Shown piece by piece: positions 57,218 to 64,000 of a DNA stretch of 64,000 nucleotides. The position numbers and the translations under genes were made by a program. The notes beneath the pieces were generated by a model. The model saw only the letters and a list, made by a program, of their open reading frames with translations. It did no database searches and had not been told where the DNA came from. This DNA comes from Candidatus Kapaibacterium sp. (GTDB lineage: Bacteria; Bacteroidota; Ignavibacteria; Kapaibacteriales; HRBIN21): NCBI GenBank assembly GCA_938084565.1, contig CALKEU010000003.1, forward strand, positions 69,871 through 133,870, read 5' to 3'. Position 1 is the stretch's first letter; each line of letters begins with the position of its first letter.

Positions 57218-60043
57218 TTACGGATATCGTATCACAAGATGCTGCCAGGCAGTGTGGACAGAGGCTAGACGGACGAGCACAATACCTGCTGCAGAGGCCG
57301 GTACAGCTATCCGCACGGGGCCAGCCGGCAGGTAGCGTCGCTCGAGCCATAGGCGGCGTCCTAGGAGATCCCAGAGCTCAAGCGTCCACACATCGCCCGT
57401 CGGCAACTCCCCGACAAGGTAGCCGTCCACATAGCTGAGCCGTAGGCGTGTGGCTGCAGGGTCTGCACTCATAAGCGTCTGTGCGTAACGGATGCATTCG
57501 TGAAACTCTGCCACGAGATGCTCTGTGCTTTCGGCCGCCCCGAAGCAGAGCACGAACTGTCGCAACTGATCGGGCTGCCATAGACTGCGGAATCGCACCC
57601 CGACAACGAGCGCAACATCACCGCTGTCAGCATACTGGATGGTGGTACCACTGCTGAGCAGGCGGAGCTTCTCGGCAGCAGAGAACCCATCCGTATCAAA
57701 GAGCATGGCCGTTGGAATACCAGCGCACTGGATCTGTGCAGCTGTATCGAGCGCAACGATACAGGCCCCAACAACGGGTGAGCCACTCTGCTCGACCACC
57801 TCGGCTCCATGGGGAAGGATAACCTCTGGAAGCTGTGCCTCTGGCAGGAAGCGTACGCGATCGCTGCGCCCGCCCTGGCTGGCATCCCAATCCATGAGGT
57901 AGCCTATGGCCAGATCCGAGCGGGGAAGGCCAGAGATGTTCCAGGCTGTCACCAGAAATCGGGCAACGCCTGAACTTTCGGCCGAGAAGCCCAAGAAGTG
58001 CTGCTGGAGTAAGAGCCCGATACGATTGCCCAGTGGGGCATTGGCATCACTGAGCATGTTCTGCTCCTCTCTCGGCTCGGCAAAGGGTTTGAGGGCGACG
58101 AAATCCCGATCTCGGGTCAGCCCTGATGGGGCAGCGCTGACGTGGCGTCCCGTGGAGAGCTCCACGGCGAAGAGCCCGCCACCGTAGAGGAGATTGCAGG
58201 CATCTCGGTAGCGAAAGCCCACCCCTTGGGTGTTCTGCGGATAGTCAGCAAAGCCGAGCGCTCCATCATCGGCAATGCTGAAAGCCGTTGTGGCATTACT
58301 GAATGTCATGGCAGCCGGTGTTGGTACGAGAGTCACGAAGAGCACATCGCGGTACGTAGCACTGCTATCGCTGAACTCCACACGCAGCAGCGTTGGAGTT
58401 GTGGAAGGGGCCTGGACGAAGGCGCGGAAAGGACCTACGACAACGGGAGAGGCGGCCGCTACCGATGGTAGGGCAGACAGGGTATCCAGCAGGATGAGTG
58501 CGGTGTCGGGCAGTGCGCGAAGACGGCATGTGAGCCCGCTACCGGAGCCGAGAGCATTATAGAGCCAGAGCTGCAGCCATAGGGTATCCCCGAGCGACCA
58601 GCGGCGGCGCCGGCGCCCATCGGCACTCAGGACCCGGAGTTCGGGGAGGACAAATCCCGGGGCTTCCTCCGGGGGCGAGGCAAGAGCCGCCCAGAGATTG
58701 AGGCGTCCAGGTAGCCATGGGGCAAGTTCGCTATTGGCTCCGGCAACGTCATCGGCGGTCCGACGCAGGAGGGCTAGTGTCTGCAGAGGGTCAAGCTGCG
58801 GATGGAGCGAGCGCAACAGCGCTGCCGCGGCTGACACTATGGGAGCTGCTGCCGAAGTCCCTCCGAAGGTAGTATAGGTGCCCTCATTGCTCGTCGTCCA
58901 GGCTCCCTCCCCAGGGGCTAGGAGTGTCGTGCCGATACCACGGGCAGAGAGAGGATGGAGACGATCGTCGGTGTCCGTGTTACCCACCCCGAGTACTCCA
59001 GGGTAGCCTGCCGGGTACCACGCTGTGCTTGCCTCCGGTGTATTCCCGGCAGCAGCCACCACGAGTGTACCTCGTGCACGAGCGTAGTCCACCACCGACT
59101 GATTGATGCACGAGTACGTCCGGTTCCCCCAGCTGCAGTTGACCACGGCAAACCCCATCAGAGCGCAGTAGAGAACACCCTGATAGGCGTAGTAGAGGGA
59201 GGGAACGCCTTCGGGAGCTGCCTTCAGAGGGAAGAAGCGGCAGCGGAAGCCAATCCCAGCAATGCCCTTGCCGTTGTTGACGGTTGCGGTGGCGATACCG
59301 GCAACGCCAGTGCCGTGGCCTTCACCGCTATTGCGCGGATCGCCAGGCTGAGTGCCGTCGTCGCGCCAGGCGAAGTTGTAACCGAGGTAGTCGTCCACGT
59401 AGCCATTTCCGTCATCGTCGATGCCATTGTCCGGGATTTCCCCGCGGTTATACCAGAGCGAGCCGAAGAGGTCTTCGTGCGTGTAGAGGACGCCTGTGTC
59501 GACAATACCGATAACCACGGAGCTATCCCCTTGGCCGATATCCCATGCGGCAAAGGCATTGATGACCCACAGCAGCCGCTGCCGAGCAACAAGGGGGTCG
59601 TTCGGAACGAAAAGGGGCTGGTTCAGTGTGTACGGCTCAGCGAGCTCTACGGCGGGGCAGCGGCTCAGCAGTATTTTGCAAACCTCTTCGGGAGGCAGTG
59701 GTTCGCTGTACTCGACTAAGAAAGTGCGCAGGAGGGGTTCCTCGGCCCGGAGTGCTGCTCCGAGCTGCCGTGGGCGGGCCCTCAAGAGGGCCCCTGCATG
59801 TAAACTGTGTGCCCATGGCAGCAGCGGTTCTGCACGGACGGCCTTCAGCGGGAGTGGTGGGATAGCCTGCTGCGCTCCAGAGATGTGCTCGGGCCGGAAG
59901 CGGACCATGACGACGCCTTCAATGACTGGATCGAGCCGCCCAATGCGAGGGTCGGGCAACAGCACGGGTTTTTGTCCAAGGGGGATAAAGGCTAGAGTGT
60001 GCAGAGGAAAAGCGAGGAGCAGCACTGCGGTCCGGACAGCCAT
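57218..60043 (-). CDS. Secreted subtilisin-like protease, second copy
   Basis: 941 residues with a signal peptide (MAVRTAVLLLAFPLHTLA), a propeptide and an S8 domain with Asp182 (IVDTG), His243 (GHGTGVAG), oxyanion Asn (AAAGN) and Ser397 (GGTSAAAP). A Ca2+-binding-like loop GIDDDGNGYVDD follows the Asp as in the subtilase at 49310. A downstream region has DYPQNTQGVGFRY and GYLMDWD, shared with that protein. The C-terminus (ELWDLLGRRLWLE, then GIVLVRLASV) resembles a sorting domain but is weaker. ATG 60043 gives the leader. Confidence 0.88.
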   Translation of the reverse strand: MAVRTAVLLLAFPLHTLAFIPLGQKPVLLPDPRIGRLDPVIEGVVMVRFRPEHISGAQQAIPPLPLKAVRAEPLLPWAHSLHAGALLRARPRQLGAALRAEEPLLRTFLVEYSEPLPPEEVCKILLSRCPAVELAEPYTLNQPLFVPNDPLVARQRLLWVINAFAAWDIGQGDSSVVIGIVDTGVLYTHEDLFGSLWYNRGEIPDNGIDDDGNGYVDDYLGYNFAWRDDGTQPGDPRNSGEGHGTGVAGIATATVNNGKGIAGIGFRCRFFPLKAAPEGVPSLYYAYQGVLYCALMGFAVVNCSWGNRTYSCINQSVVDYARARGTLVVAAAGNTPEASTAWYPAGYPGVLGVGNTDTDDRLHPLSARGIGTTLLAPGEGAWTTSNEGTYTTFGGTSAAAPIVSAAAALLRSLHPQLDPLQTLALLRRTADDVAGANSELAPWLPGRLNLWAALASPPEEAPGFVLPELRVLSADGRRRRRWSLGDTLWLQLWLYNALGSGSGLTCRLRALPDTALILLDTLSALPSVAAASPVVVGPFRAFVQAPSTTPTLLRVEFSDSSATYRDVLFVTLVPTPAAMTFSNATTAFSIADDGALGFADYPQNTQGVGFRYRDACNLLYGGGLFAVELSTGRHVSAAPSGLTRDRDFVALKPFAEPREEQNMLSDANAPLGNRIGLLLQQHFLGFSAESSGVARFLVTAWNISGLPRSDLAIGYLMDWDASQGGRSDRVRFLPEAQLPEVILPHGAEVVEQSGSPVVGACIVALDTAAQIQCAGIPTAMLFDTDGFSAAEKLRLLSSGTTIQYADSGDVALVVGVRFRSLWQPDQLRQFVLCFGAAESTEHLVAEFHECIRYAQTLMSADPAATRLRLSYVDGYLVGELPTGDVWTLELWDLLGRRLWLERRYLPAGPVRIAVPASAAGIVLVRLASVHTAWQHLVIRYP

Positions 60044-60121
60044 CTCCGCTGTATGGCTTGAGGCATTTTTGTAGTTTGCACTGGCCACTGCAGACAGCAT
60101 CGAGCGAAATTACGGAAAATC

Positions 60122-61723
60122 ATGTCGGAGCGGCAGGAAGGGCACTTTGTGAGCCTAGCGCGGAAGTGGCGTCCGCGTACATTCGGGGCTGTTATCGGGC
60201 AGGAGCATGTGACGCTGACCCTGCGTAATGCCATCCGCATAGGACGTCTTCACCAGGCCTACCTCTTCTGCGGTCCACGAGGGGTGGGGAAGACAACAAC
60301 GGCCCGCCTAGTGGCCCGTGCTCTGAACTGCCAACGGCTGCAGCCGGATGGGGAACCCTGCAACGAGTGTCCACCATGTCACAGCATCCTGGAAGGGCGC
60401 TCGTTGGATGTGCTCGAAATCGATGGGGCTTCGAACAACAGTGTCGAGGATGTCCGCCGCTTGCGGGAGAGCGCAAAGTATCCGCCGACAGAGGGGCGCT
60501 ACAAGCTCTACATTATCGATGAGGTCCACATGCTCTCGCTGTCGGCCTTTAATGCGCTCCTGAAGATTTTGGAGGAGCCGCCGGCACACGTGGTCTTCGT
60601 CCTGGCTACAACCGATCCGCAGAAGGTTCCGCCCACGGTGCTGAGCCGGTGTCAGCGCTTCGACTTCCGACGGCTGAGCCTAGAGCGGATCGCCGAGCAT
60701 CTGCAGTACGTTGCCCAGCAGGAGGGAGTTTACCTTGAGCCGGCCGCGGCTGCCGCTCTTGCGCGCAAGGCCGAAGGGTCGCTTCGCGATGGGCTCGTGC
60801 TCCTTGACCAAGCCATTGCCTTCTGCGGTGCCAATATTTCGCTGCCAGCGCTGACTTCCCTGCTGCGTCTGGTCGACACAGAGATGCTCTTCCGGCTGAC
60901 GACAGCTCTGCAGGAAGGCGATGCTAAGGCTGTCCTGGAACTTGTTCACGAAGGTGTTCGGCGGGGGTATGACGTGCAGGAGTTTGCCGAAGCCCTGGCT
61001 GAGCATTTCCGCCATCTTGTCGTAGTTCGGGCTACTGGGTCGACCCAGTTGCTCGATCTCCCTCCGGAAGTTGCCCAACGGTATGCTGTCGAGGCAGAGC
61101 GGCTGAGCTTGGCAGACGTGATGAATTGGCTTGCCATTCTGCACACCACACAGCAGGCCATGCGGTACAGTGCTCAGCCCCGGGTGCGCTTGGAGGTGGG
61201 GCTTGTGCAGATGGCACTGCTTGAGCGTGCCGTTGAGCTGGCGGAACTGCTTCGCATGGTAGAGCAGCTCAGCCAGCGTGGGGCCTCATCGGCCACACCC
61301 CTTACTACGGCCGAGCCCACATCAGAGGGCAGAGCTTCCCGACCGACCTCTTCCCCTGCCCCTCCAGCGCCGGCCAGTATGGAGGCAAAATTGCAGGCCT
61401 TGCAAGAGCTCCTCCTTCGCGAAGCTGCCACACGGGCGGCCTATCAGGCAGGCGAGATCACCGTACGAGCTGAGCTCGGGAGACTGATGCTCTCGACCAC
61501 CCAGCCTTTTCTGCGGGATCTTCTACGGCAGCGCTTGCCACAGCTGCGTGAGGAGCTCCGTCGGCAGTTTGGCTCGGGCATCGATATCTATCTTGGCGAG
61601 GATCTGCAAGAGCCTTCAGCCCCGGAGGGCTCGGAAGCATTAAAGCTTGTCGAAGCCCAACTGCAAACACTCCTGCAAGCCCAGAGGGTACCCTTCACAG
61701 CTCCCCCGAAAGATCGTCTCTAG
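60122..61723 (+). CDS. dnaX: DNA polymerase III subunit gamma/tau
   Basis: Clamp-loader ATPase. 533 residues with LARKWRPRTFGAVIGQEHV, Walker A GPRGVGKTTTAR, the four-Cys zinc module (LNCQRL, then CNECPPC), YIIDEVHMLS (Walker B), LLKILEEPP and SRC (sensor/finger). A Ser/Pro/Thr-rich linker near residue 395-415 leads to a short C-terminal domain. I see no obvious slippery frameshift site. It has its own upstream gap (about 20 nt to the divergent subtilase frame; 79 nt to its ATG). Confidence 0.95.
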   Translation: MSERQEGHFVSLARKWRPRTFGAVIGQEHVTLTLRNAIRIGRLHQAYLFCGPRGVGKTTTARLVARALNCQRLQPDGEPCNECPPCHSILEGRSLDVLEIDGASNNSVEDVRRLRESAKYPPTEGRYKLYIIDEVHMLSLSAFNALLKILEEPPAHVVFVLATTDPQKVPPTVLSRCQRFDFRRLSLERIAEHLQYVAQQEGVYLEPAAAAALARKAEGSLRDGLVLLDQAIAFCGANISLPALTSLLRLVDTEMLFRLTTALQEGDAKAVLELVHEGVRRGYDVQEFAEALAEHFRHLVVVRATGSTQLLDLPPEVAQRYAVEAERLSLADVMNWLAILHTTQQAMRYSAQPRVRLEVGLVQMALLERAVELAELLRMVEQLSQRGASSATPLTTAEPTSEGRASRPTSSPAPPAPASMEAKLQALQELLLREAATRAAYQAGEITVRAELGRLMLSTTQPFLRDLLRQRLPQLREELRRQFGSGIDIYLGEDLQEPSAPEGSEALKLVEAQLQTLLQAQRVPFTAPPKDRL

Positions 61724-61728
61724 GTGCC

Positions 61729-62202
61729 ATGCTCGAGGTCGGCATGCAAGCTCCTGACTTTACCGCCTTCGACGACCGGGGCGAGCTTGTGCAGCTGGCA
61801 CAGCTGCGCGGCCAATGGGTAGTGCTCTACTTCTATCCGAAGGACAACTCGCCGGGCTGCACACGCCAGGCGTGCGCTTTTCGGGATGGTTTCCAGAAGT
61901 TTGTGCAGTGCAACGCCTCCATCATCGGGATCAGCCCCGATAGCGTGCGCTCGCATCAGCGCTTTCGGGAACGCTATGGGCTTCCCTTTCGGCTCTTGAG
62001 CGATCCCGGTGGCCGGATTGCCCAGCAGTATGGCGTCTGGCAGGAGCGGCAGCGCTATGGGCGCCGCTCTCTGGGGGTTGTACGGACCACCTTCATCCTT
62101 GATCCCGAAGGGTATGTTCGGGCTGTTTTCCCTCGCGTCCGAGTCGAAGGGCATGCAGAGGAGGTGCTCAGCCGTCTCATAGAACTCCAGCGTCAGGGAT
62201 GA
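61729..62202 (+). CDS. bcp: Peroxiredoxin, Bcp/PrxQ type
   Basis: Thiol peroxidase of 157 residues: APDFTAFDDRGE at the N-terminus, YFYPKDNSPGCTRQACAFRD (peroxidatic Cys in PGCT and a resolving Cys five residues later, as in Bcp), and late RTTFILDPEG. The ATG at 61729 is five bases after the dnaX stop. It overlaps the TatD start by four bases (ATGA). Confidence 0.92.
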   Translation: MLEVGMQAPDFTAFDDRGELVQLAQLRGQWVVLYFYPKDNSPGCTRQACAFRDGFQKFVQCNASIIGISPDSVRSHQRFRERYGLPFRLLSDPGGRIAQQYGVWQERQRYGRRSLGVVRTTFILDPEGYVRAVFPRVRVEGHAEEVLSRLIELQRQG

Positions 62203-63590
62203 TCGATACGCATGCGCACATTGACCTGCATGTTTTCGACGACGACCGTGCCGAAGTACTCCGGCGTGCGCAACAGGAGGGGGTTGAGGCTGTCATTATG
62301 CCGGCAATTTCCCCGGCCGCATTCCAGAAGGCACGTCGTATCGTGGAGGAGTTCCCCGGAGTCTATCGAGCTGTTGGCATACACCCTCATGCTGCTCAGT
62401 GGGCTGGCATGGCGGAGCTTGCTGCAGTGGAGGCCGAGGTTGTGCAGCCCCGTGTGGTGGCCATCGGCGAGATTGGACTGGACTATTACTACCCCGATGG
62501 GGCTCCGCCGGCGGTACAACAGCGCCTCTTTCGCGAGCAATTGCGTATTGCCAAACGCTGTGGCTTGCCCGTGATCATTCACAATCGCAATGCTCACGGT
62601 GACATCCTGCGTCTGCTCGAGGAAGAGCAGGATGGCACGCTGCGAGGTGTCCTCCACTGCTTCTCCGGCGATGCAGAATTCCTTCAGCGGGCGCTGGCGC
62701 TTGGGTTCTCCATCTCGGTGACGGGCAACATCACCTATCGCGGAAATCCCGTCGTAGAGCTGCTCCCTCTGGTGCCTGAGGAGCGCTTGATGGTTGAGAC
62801 AGATGCTCCGTACATGGCTCCGCATCCTCATCGAGGGAAGCGCAATGAGCCAGCCTTCGTTCGTTTTGTGGCCGAGAAGCTTGCGCAGTTGCGGGGGCAG
62901 ACATGCGCTGCGCTGGAGGAGAGTACGACGCGAGCAGCACGGGCTCTGTTTCGCTTGGCCATTGCAGCTCTGGTGTGCACATTCCCGCTGCGGAGTTGGG
63001 CCGCTGCCGATACGAGTGGCCATCTCTACGCGAAGTCGATCGGCTTGGGACTCCATGGGGCGACCAATACGATTGTGGAGTTGCGCCGTTTTACAACTGG
63101 CGAGGATCAAACCTTCTCGTACGAAGGGCTACCGGCCTTCGGCGCTCACCTCTTCTACGAGTTCCATGACTATCTCAGCCTGGAGCTAGCTTACACGTAT
63201 TCGCGGAACACGAAGGTGCTCAAGACGCCGCAGCGCCCGTGGGGGCAGGATCGGCCCGACATTTACCAGATCCTCGAGCTCGGCTTGCATGTCAGTCCGA
63301 ATCCGTATGGTCGGGTGAATTTCTACGGGACACTGGGTGTGGCGGCGCTCCTGAACCGGATCAATGAGCGTCAGGAGAACAAGGGAGCACTCATCAGCGG
63401 TATTGGGCTCCGTTTGAATCTCCCCACGAGTTTCGGTATGGTGATGCCGTGGATGGAATGGCGCCTCAACTTTGCCCTAGGGCGGGAGAGGCGGGAGGTA
63501 TATGTGAGCAGTACGGAGAGGCGCAGCGCCGATGTTGGATTTTGGCTCTCACTGCCACGGGTCGGCCTGGTATGGTTCCCGCAGTGGTAG
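62199..63590 (+). CDS. tatD: TatD-family metal hydrolase reading frame continuing into a beta-barrel domain
   Basis: One open frame of 463 residues. Residues 1 to about 253 are a complete TatD nuclease: DTHAHIDLHVF, GIHPHAA, GEIGLDYYY, VIIHNRNA, HCFSG, ETDAPYMAP, ending TTRAARALFRL where TatD proteins normally stop. Residues 254-275 then read like a signal peptide (LAIAALVCTFPLRSWAAA). About 190 residues of barrel-like strands follow (LSLELAYTYSRN, YGTLGVAALLN) with an aromatic end (VWFPQW). It is either a true fusion, two proteins with an internal start (TTG 62955 or CTG 62946), or a sequence error. Confidence 0.75.
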   Translation: MIDTHAHIDLHVFDDDRAEVLRRAQQEGVEAVIMPAISPAAFQKARRIVEEFPGVYRAVGIHPHAAQWAGMAELAAVEAEVVQPRVVAIGEIGLDYYYPDGAPPAVQQRLFREQLRIAKRCGLPVIIHNRNAHGDILRLLEEEQDGTLRGVLHCFSGDAEFLQRALALGFSISVTGNITYRGNPVVELLPLVPEERLMVETDAPYMAPHPHRGKRNEPAFVRFVAEKLAQLRGQTCAALEESTTRAARALFRLAIAALVCTFPLRSWAAADTSGHLYAKSIGLGLHGATNTIVELRRFTTGEDQTFSYEGLPAFGAHLFYEFHDYLSLELAYTYSRNTKVLKTPQRPWGQDRPDIYQILELGLHVSPNPYGRVNFYGTLGVAALLNRINERQENKGALISGIGLRLNLPTSFGMVMPWMEWRLNFALGRERREVYVSSTERRSADVGFWLSLPRVGLVWFPQW

Positions 63591-64000
63591 AGCGTCTGCC
63601 GAGGGTTTGGGTTGTAGAGCATCCGGGGGCACGTCACGAAGTGACAATCCTGCGCTCGACCGCAACGGGGCGGGCAGAGTTCCGTGCAGCAGCAGAGCGG
63701 CTTGGACTCTACTTAGCCATAGCTGCTACGAGTCAGCTGGCGGTGGAGCCTGTGGAGGTGGAAACCCCACTGTGTCGTGCGCAGGGCTGGAGGCGAGCGC
63801 AACCTTTGGTGTTGGTACCGATTCTCCGAGCCGGTATGCTGTTGGTGCCGGCTTTCTTGCACCTGTTCCCCGAAGCCCGTATTGGCTACCTGGGCCTCCG
63901 CCGCCAGGAAAGGACGCTGGAAGCAGAGCTCTACTATGTGAACCTCCCACCCCTGGAGGCTGGAGCCCACGTATTCGTGGTCGATCCAATGCTGGCAACT
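63572..64000 (+). CDS. upp: Uracil phosphoribosyltransferase (3' part cut by window edge)
   Basis: Pyrimidine salvage: uracil plus PRPP gives UMP. Translation from ATG 63572 gives 143 residues with the Upp pattern VPILRAGMLLVPAFLHLFP, then GYLGLRRQERTLEAELYY, NLPP, and the start of the PRPP-binding loop (VVDPMLAT) at the window edge. The start overlaps the stop of the barrel frame by 19 nt. The remaining C-terminal residues are outside the window. Confidence 0.9.
   Translation, partial: MVPAVVERLPRVWVVEHPGARHEVTILRSTATGRAEFRAAAERLGLYLAIAATSQLAVEPVEVETPLCRAQGWRRAQPLVLVPILRAGMLLVPAFLHLFPEARIGYLGLRRQERTLEAELYYVNLPPLEAGAHVFVVDPMLAT

Noticed and set aside
60122..61723. A programmed frameshift in dnaX giving a short gamma form.
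   Set aside because: No A-rich slippery heptamer followed by a stem was visible; the gene reads through to a normal tau end.

Overview
The window reads as a compact, GC-rich (roughly 60 % by eye) chromosome segment from a member of the Bacteroidota/Chlorobiota (FCB) group, possibly a Kapabacteria- or Ignavibacteria-like lineage. The markers are a type III glutamine synthetase (glnN), secreted proteins ending in type IX secretion (T9SS) style sorting domains, a DUF6029-type outer-membrane protein paired with a TlpA thioredoxin, a Bacteroidota-type histone H1-like protein, PD40/OmpA proteins, and AT-rich TAnnTTTG-like elements in front of many transcription units. The lineage is inference; no 16S rRNA or ribosomal protein gene is present. 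About 60 genes fill more than 95 % of the sequence. I see no tRNA, rRNA, CRISPR array, insertion sequence, integrase or phage gene.

Layout. 1-5760 (minus): a tightly coupled run from an XRE-cupin regulator through a 2H phosphoesterase, an outer-membrane protein, Maf, a lone sugar-type ABC permease, PlsY, an MBL hydrolase and a cobalamin adenosyltransferase to NadA (cut by the window edge). 5831-7395 (plus): SDR, DedA and a small protein. 7388-9097 (minus): a T9SS-type secreted protein and Pth. 9222-12430 (plus): a secreted protein and AlaS. 12425-19356 (minus): TlpA, DUF6029 protein, Na+/dicarboxylate symporter, YggS, purine nucleoside phosphorylase, lipoprotein and Pta; most junctions are 1-4 nt start/stop overlaps. 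19474-23812 (plus): zinc-ribbon protein, PurL, CoaE, FlK-like thioesterase and an FtsE-like ATPase. 23799-36440 (minus): PD40-OmpA protein, RecX, GSIII with an Lrp regulator, Pol I, HpnD/HpnC, NuoK/NuoJ and an EF-G paralogue. 36537-46305 (minus): PurN, a Rossmann-fold protein of unknown role, MetE, PrmC, CarB and a GDP-mannose 3,5-epimerase-like enzyme. 46416-53822 (plus): an envelope/secretion cluster (membrane protein, small conserved protein, SurA, FlgD-Ig protein, subtilase with sorting domain), a histone H1-like protein and FumC. 53817-60043 (minus): PurM, glycosyltransferase, OmpA-like protein, enoyl-CoA hydratase and a second subtilase. 60122-64000 (plus): DnaX, Bcp, a TatD reading frame that runs into a beta-barrel, and Upp (cut by the edge).

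Functionally, the window is mostly housekeeping: purine synthesis and salvage (purL, purN, purM, pnp, upp), carbamoyl phosphate, methionine, CoA, NAD and nitrogen assimilation, translation (alaS, pth, prmC, EF-G2) and replication (polA, dnaX). Mixed in are cell-surface functions: two large subtilases, several outer-membrane proteins, SurA, and the first two steps from farnesyl diphosphate to squalene for hopanoids.

I do not see a clear new defence or mobile system. The observations that most deserve a second look are the TatD/beta-barrel fused reading frame, an unnamed module shared by the two subtilases downstream of their catalytic domains, a Pol I whose proofreading site looks dismantled, two promoter-like elements whose first bases are the stop codon of the gene in front, and a possible small RNA between polA and the Lrp gene.
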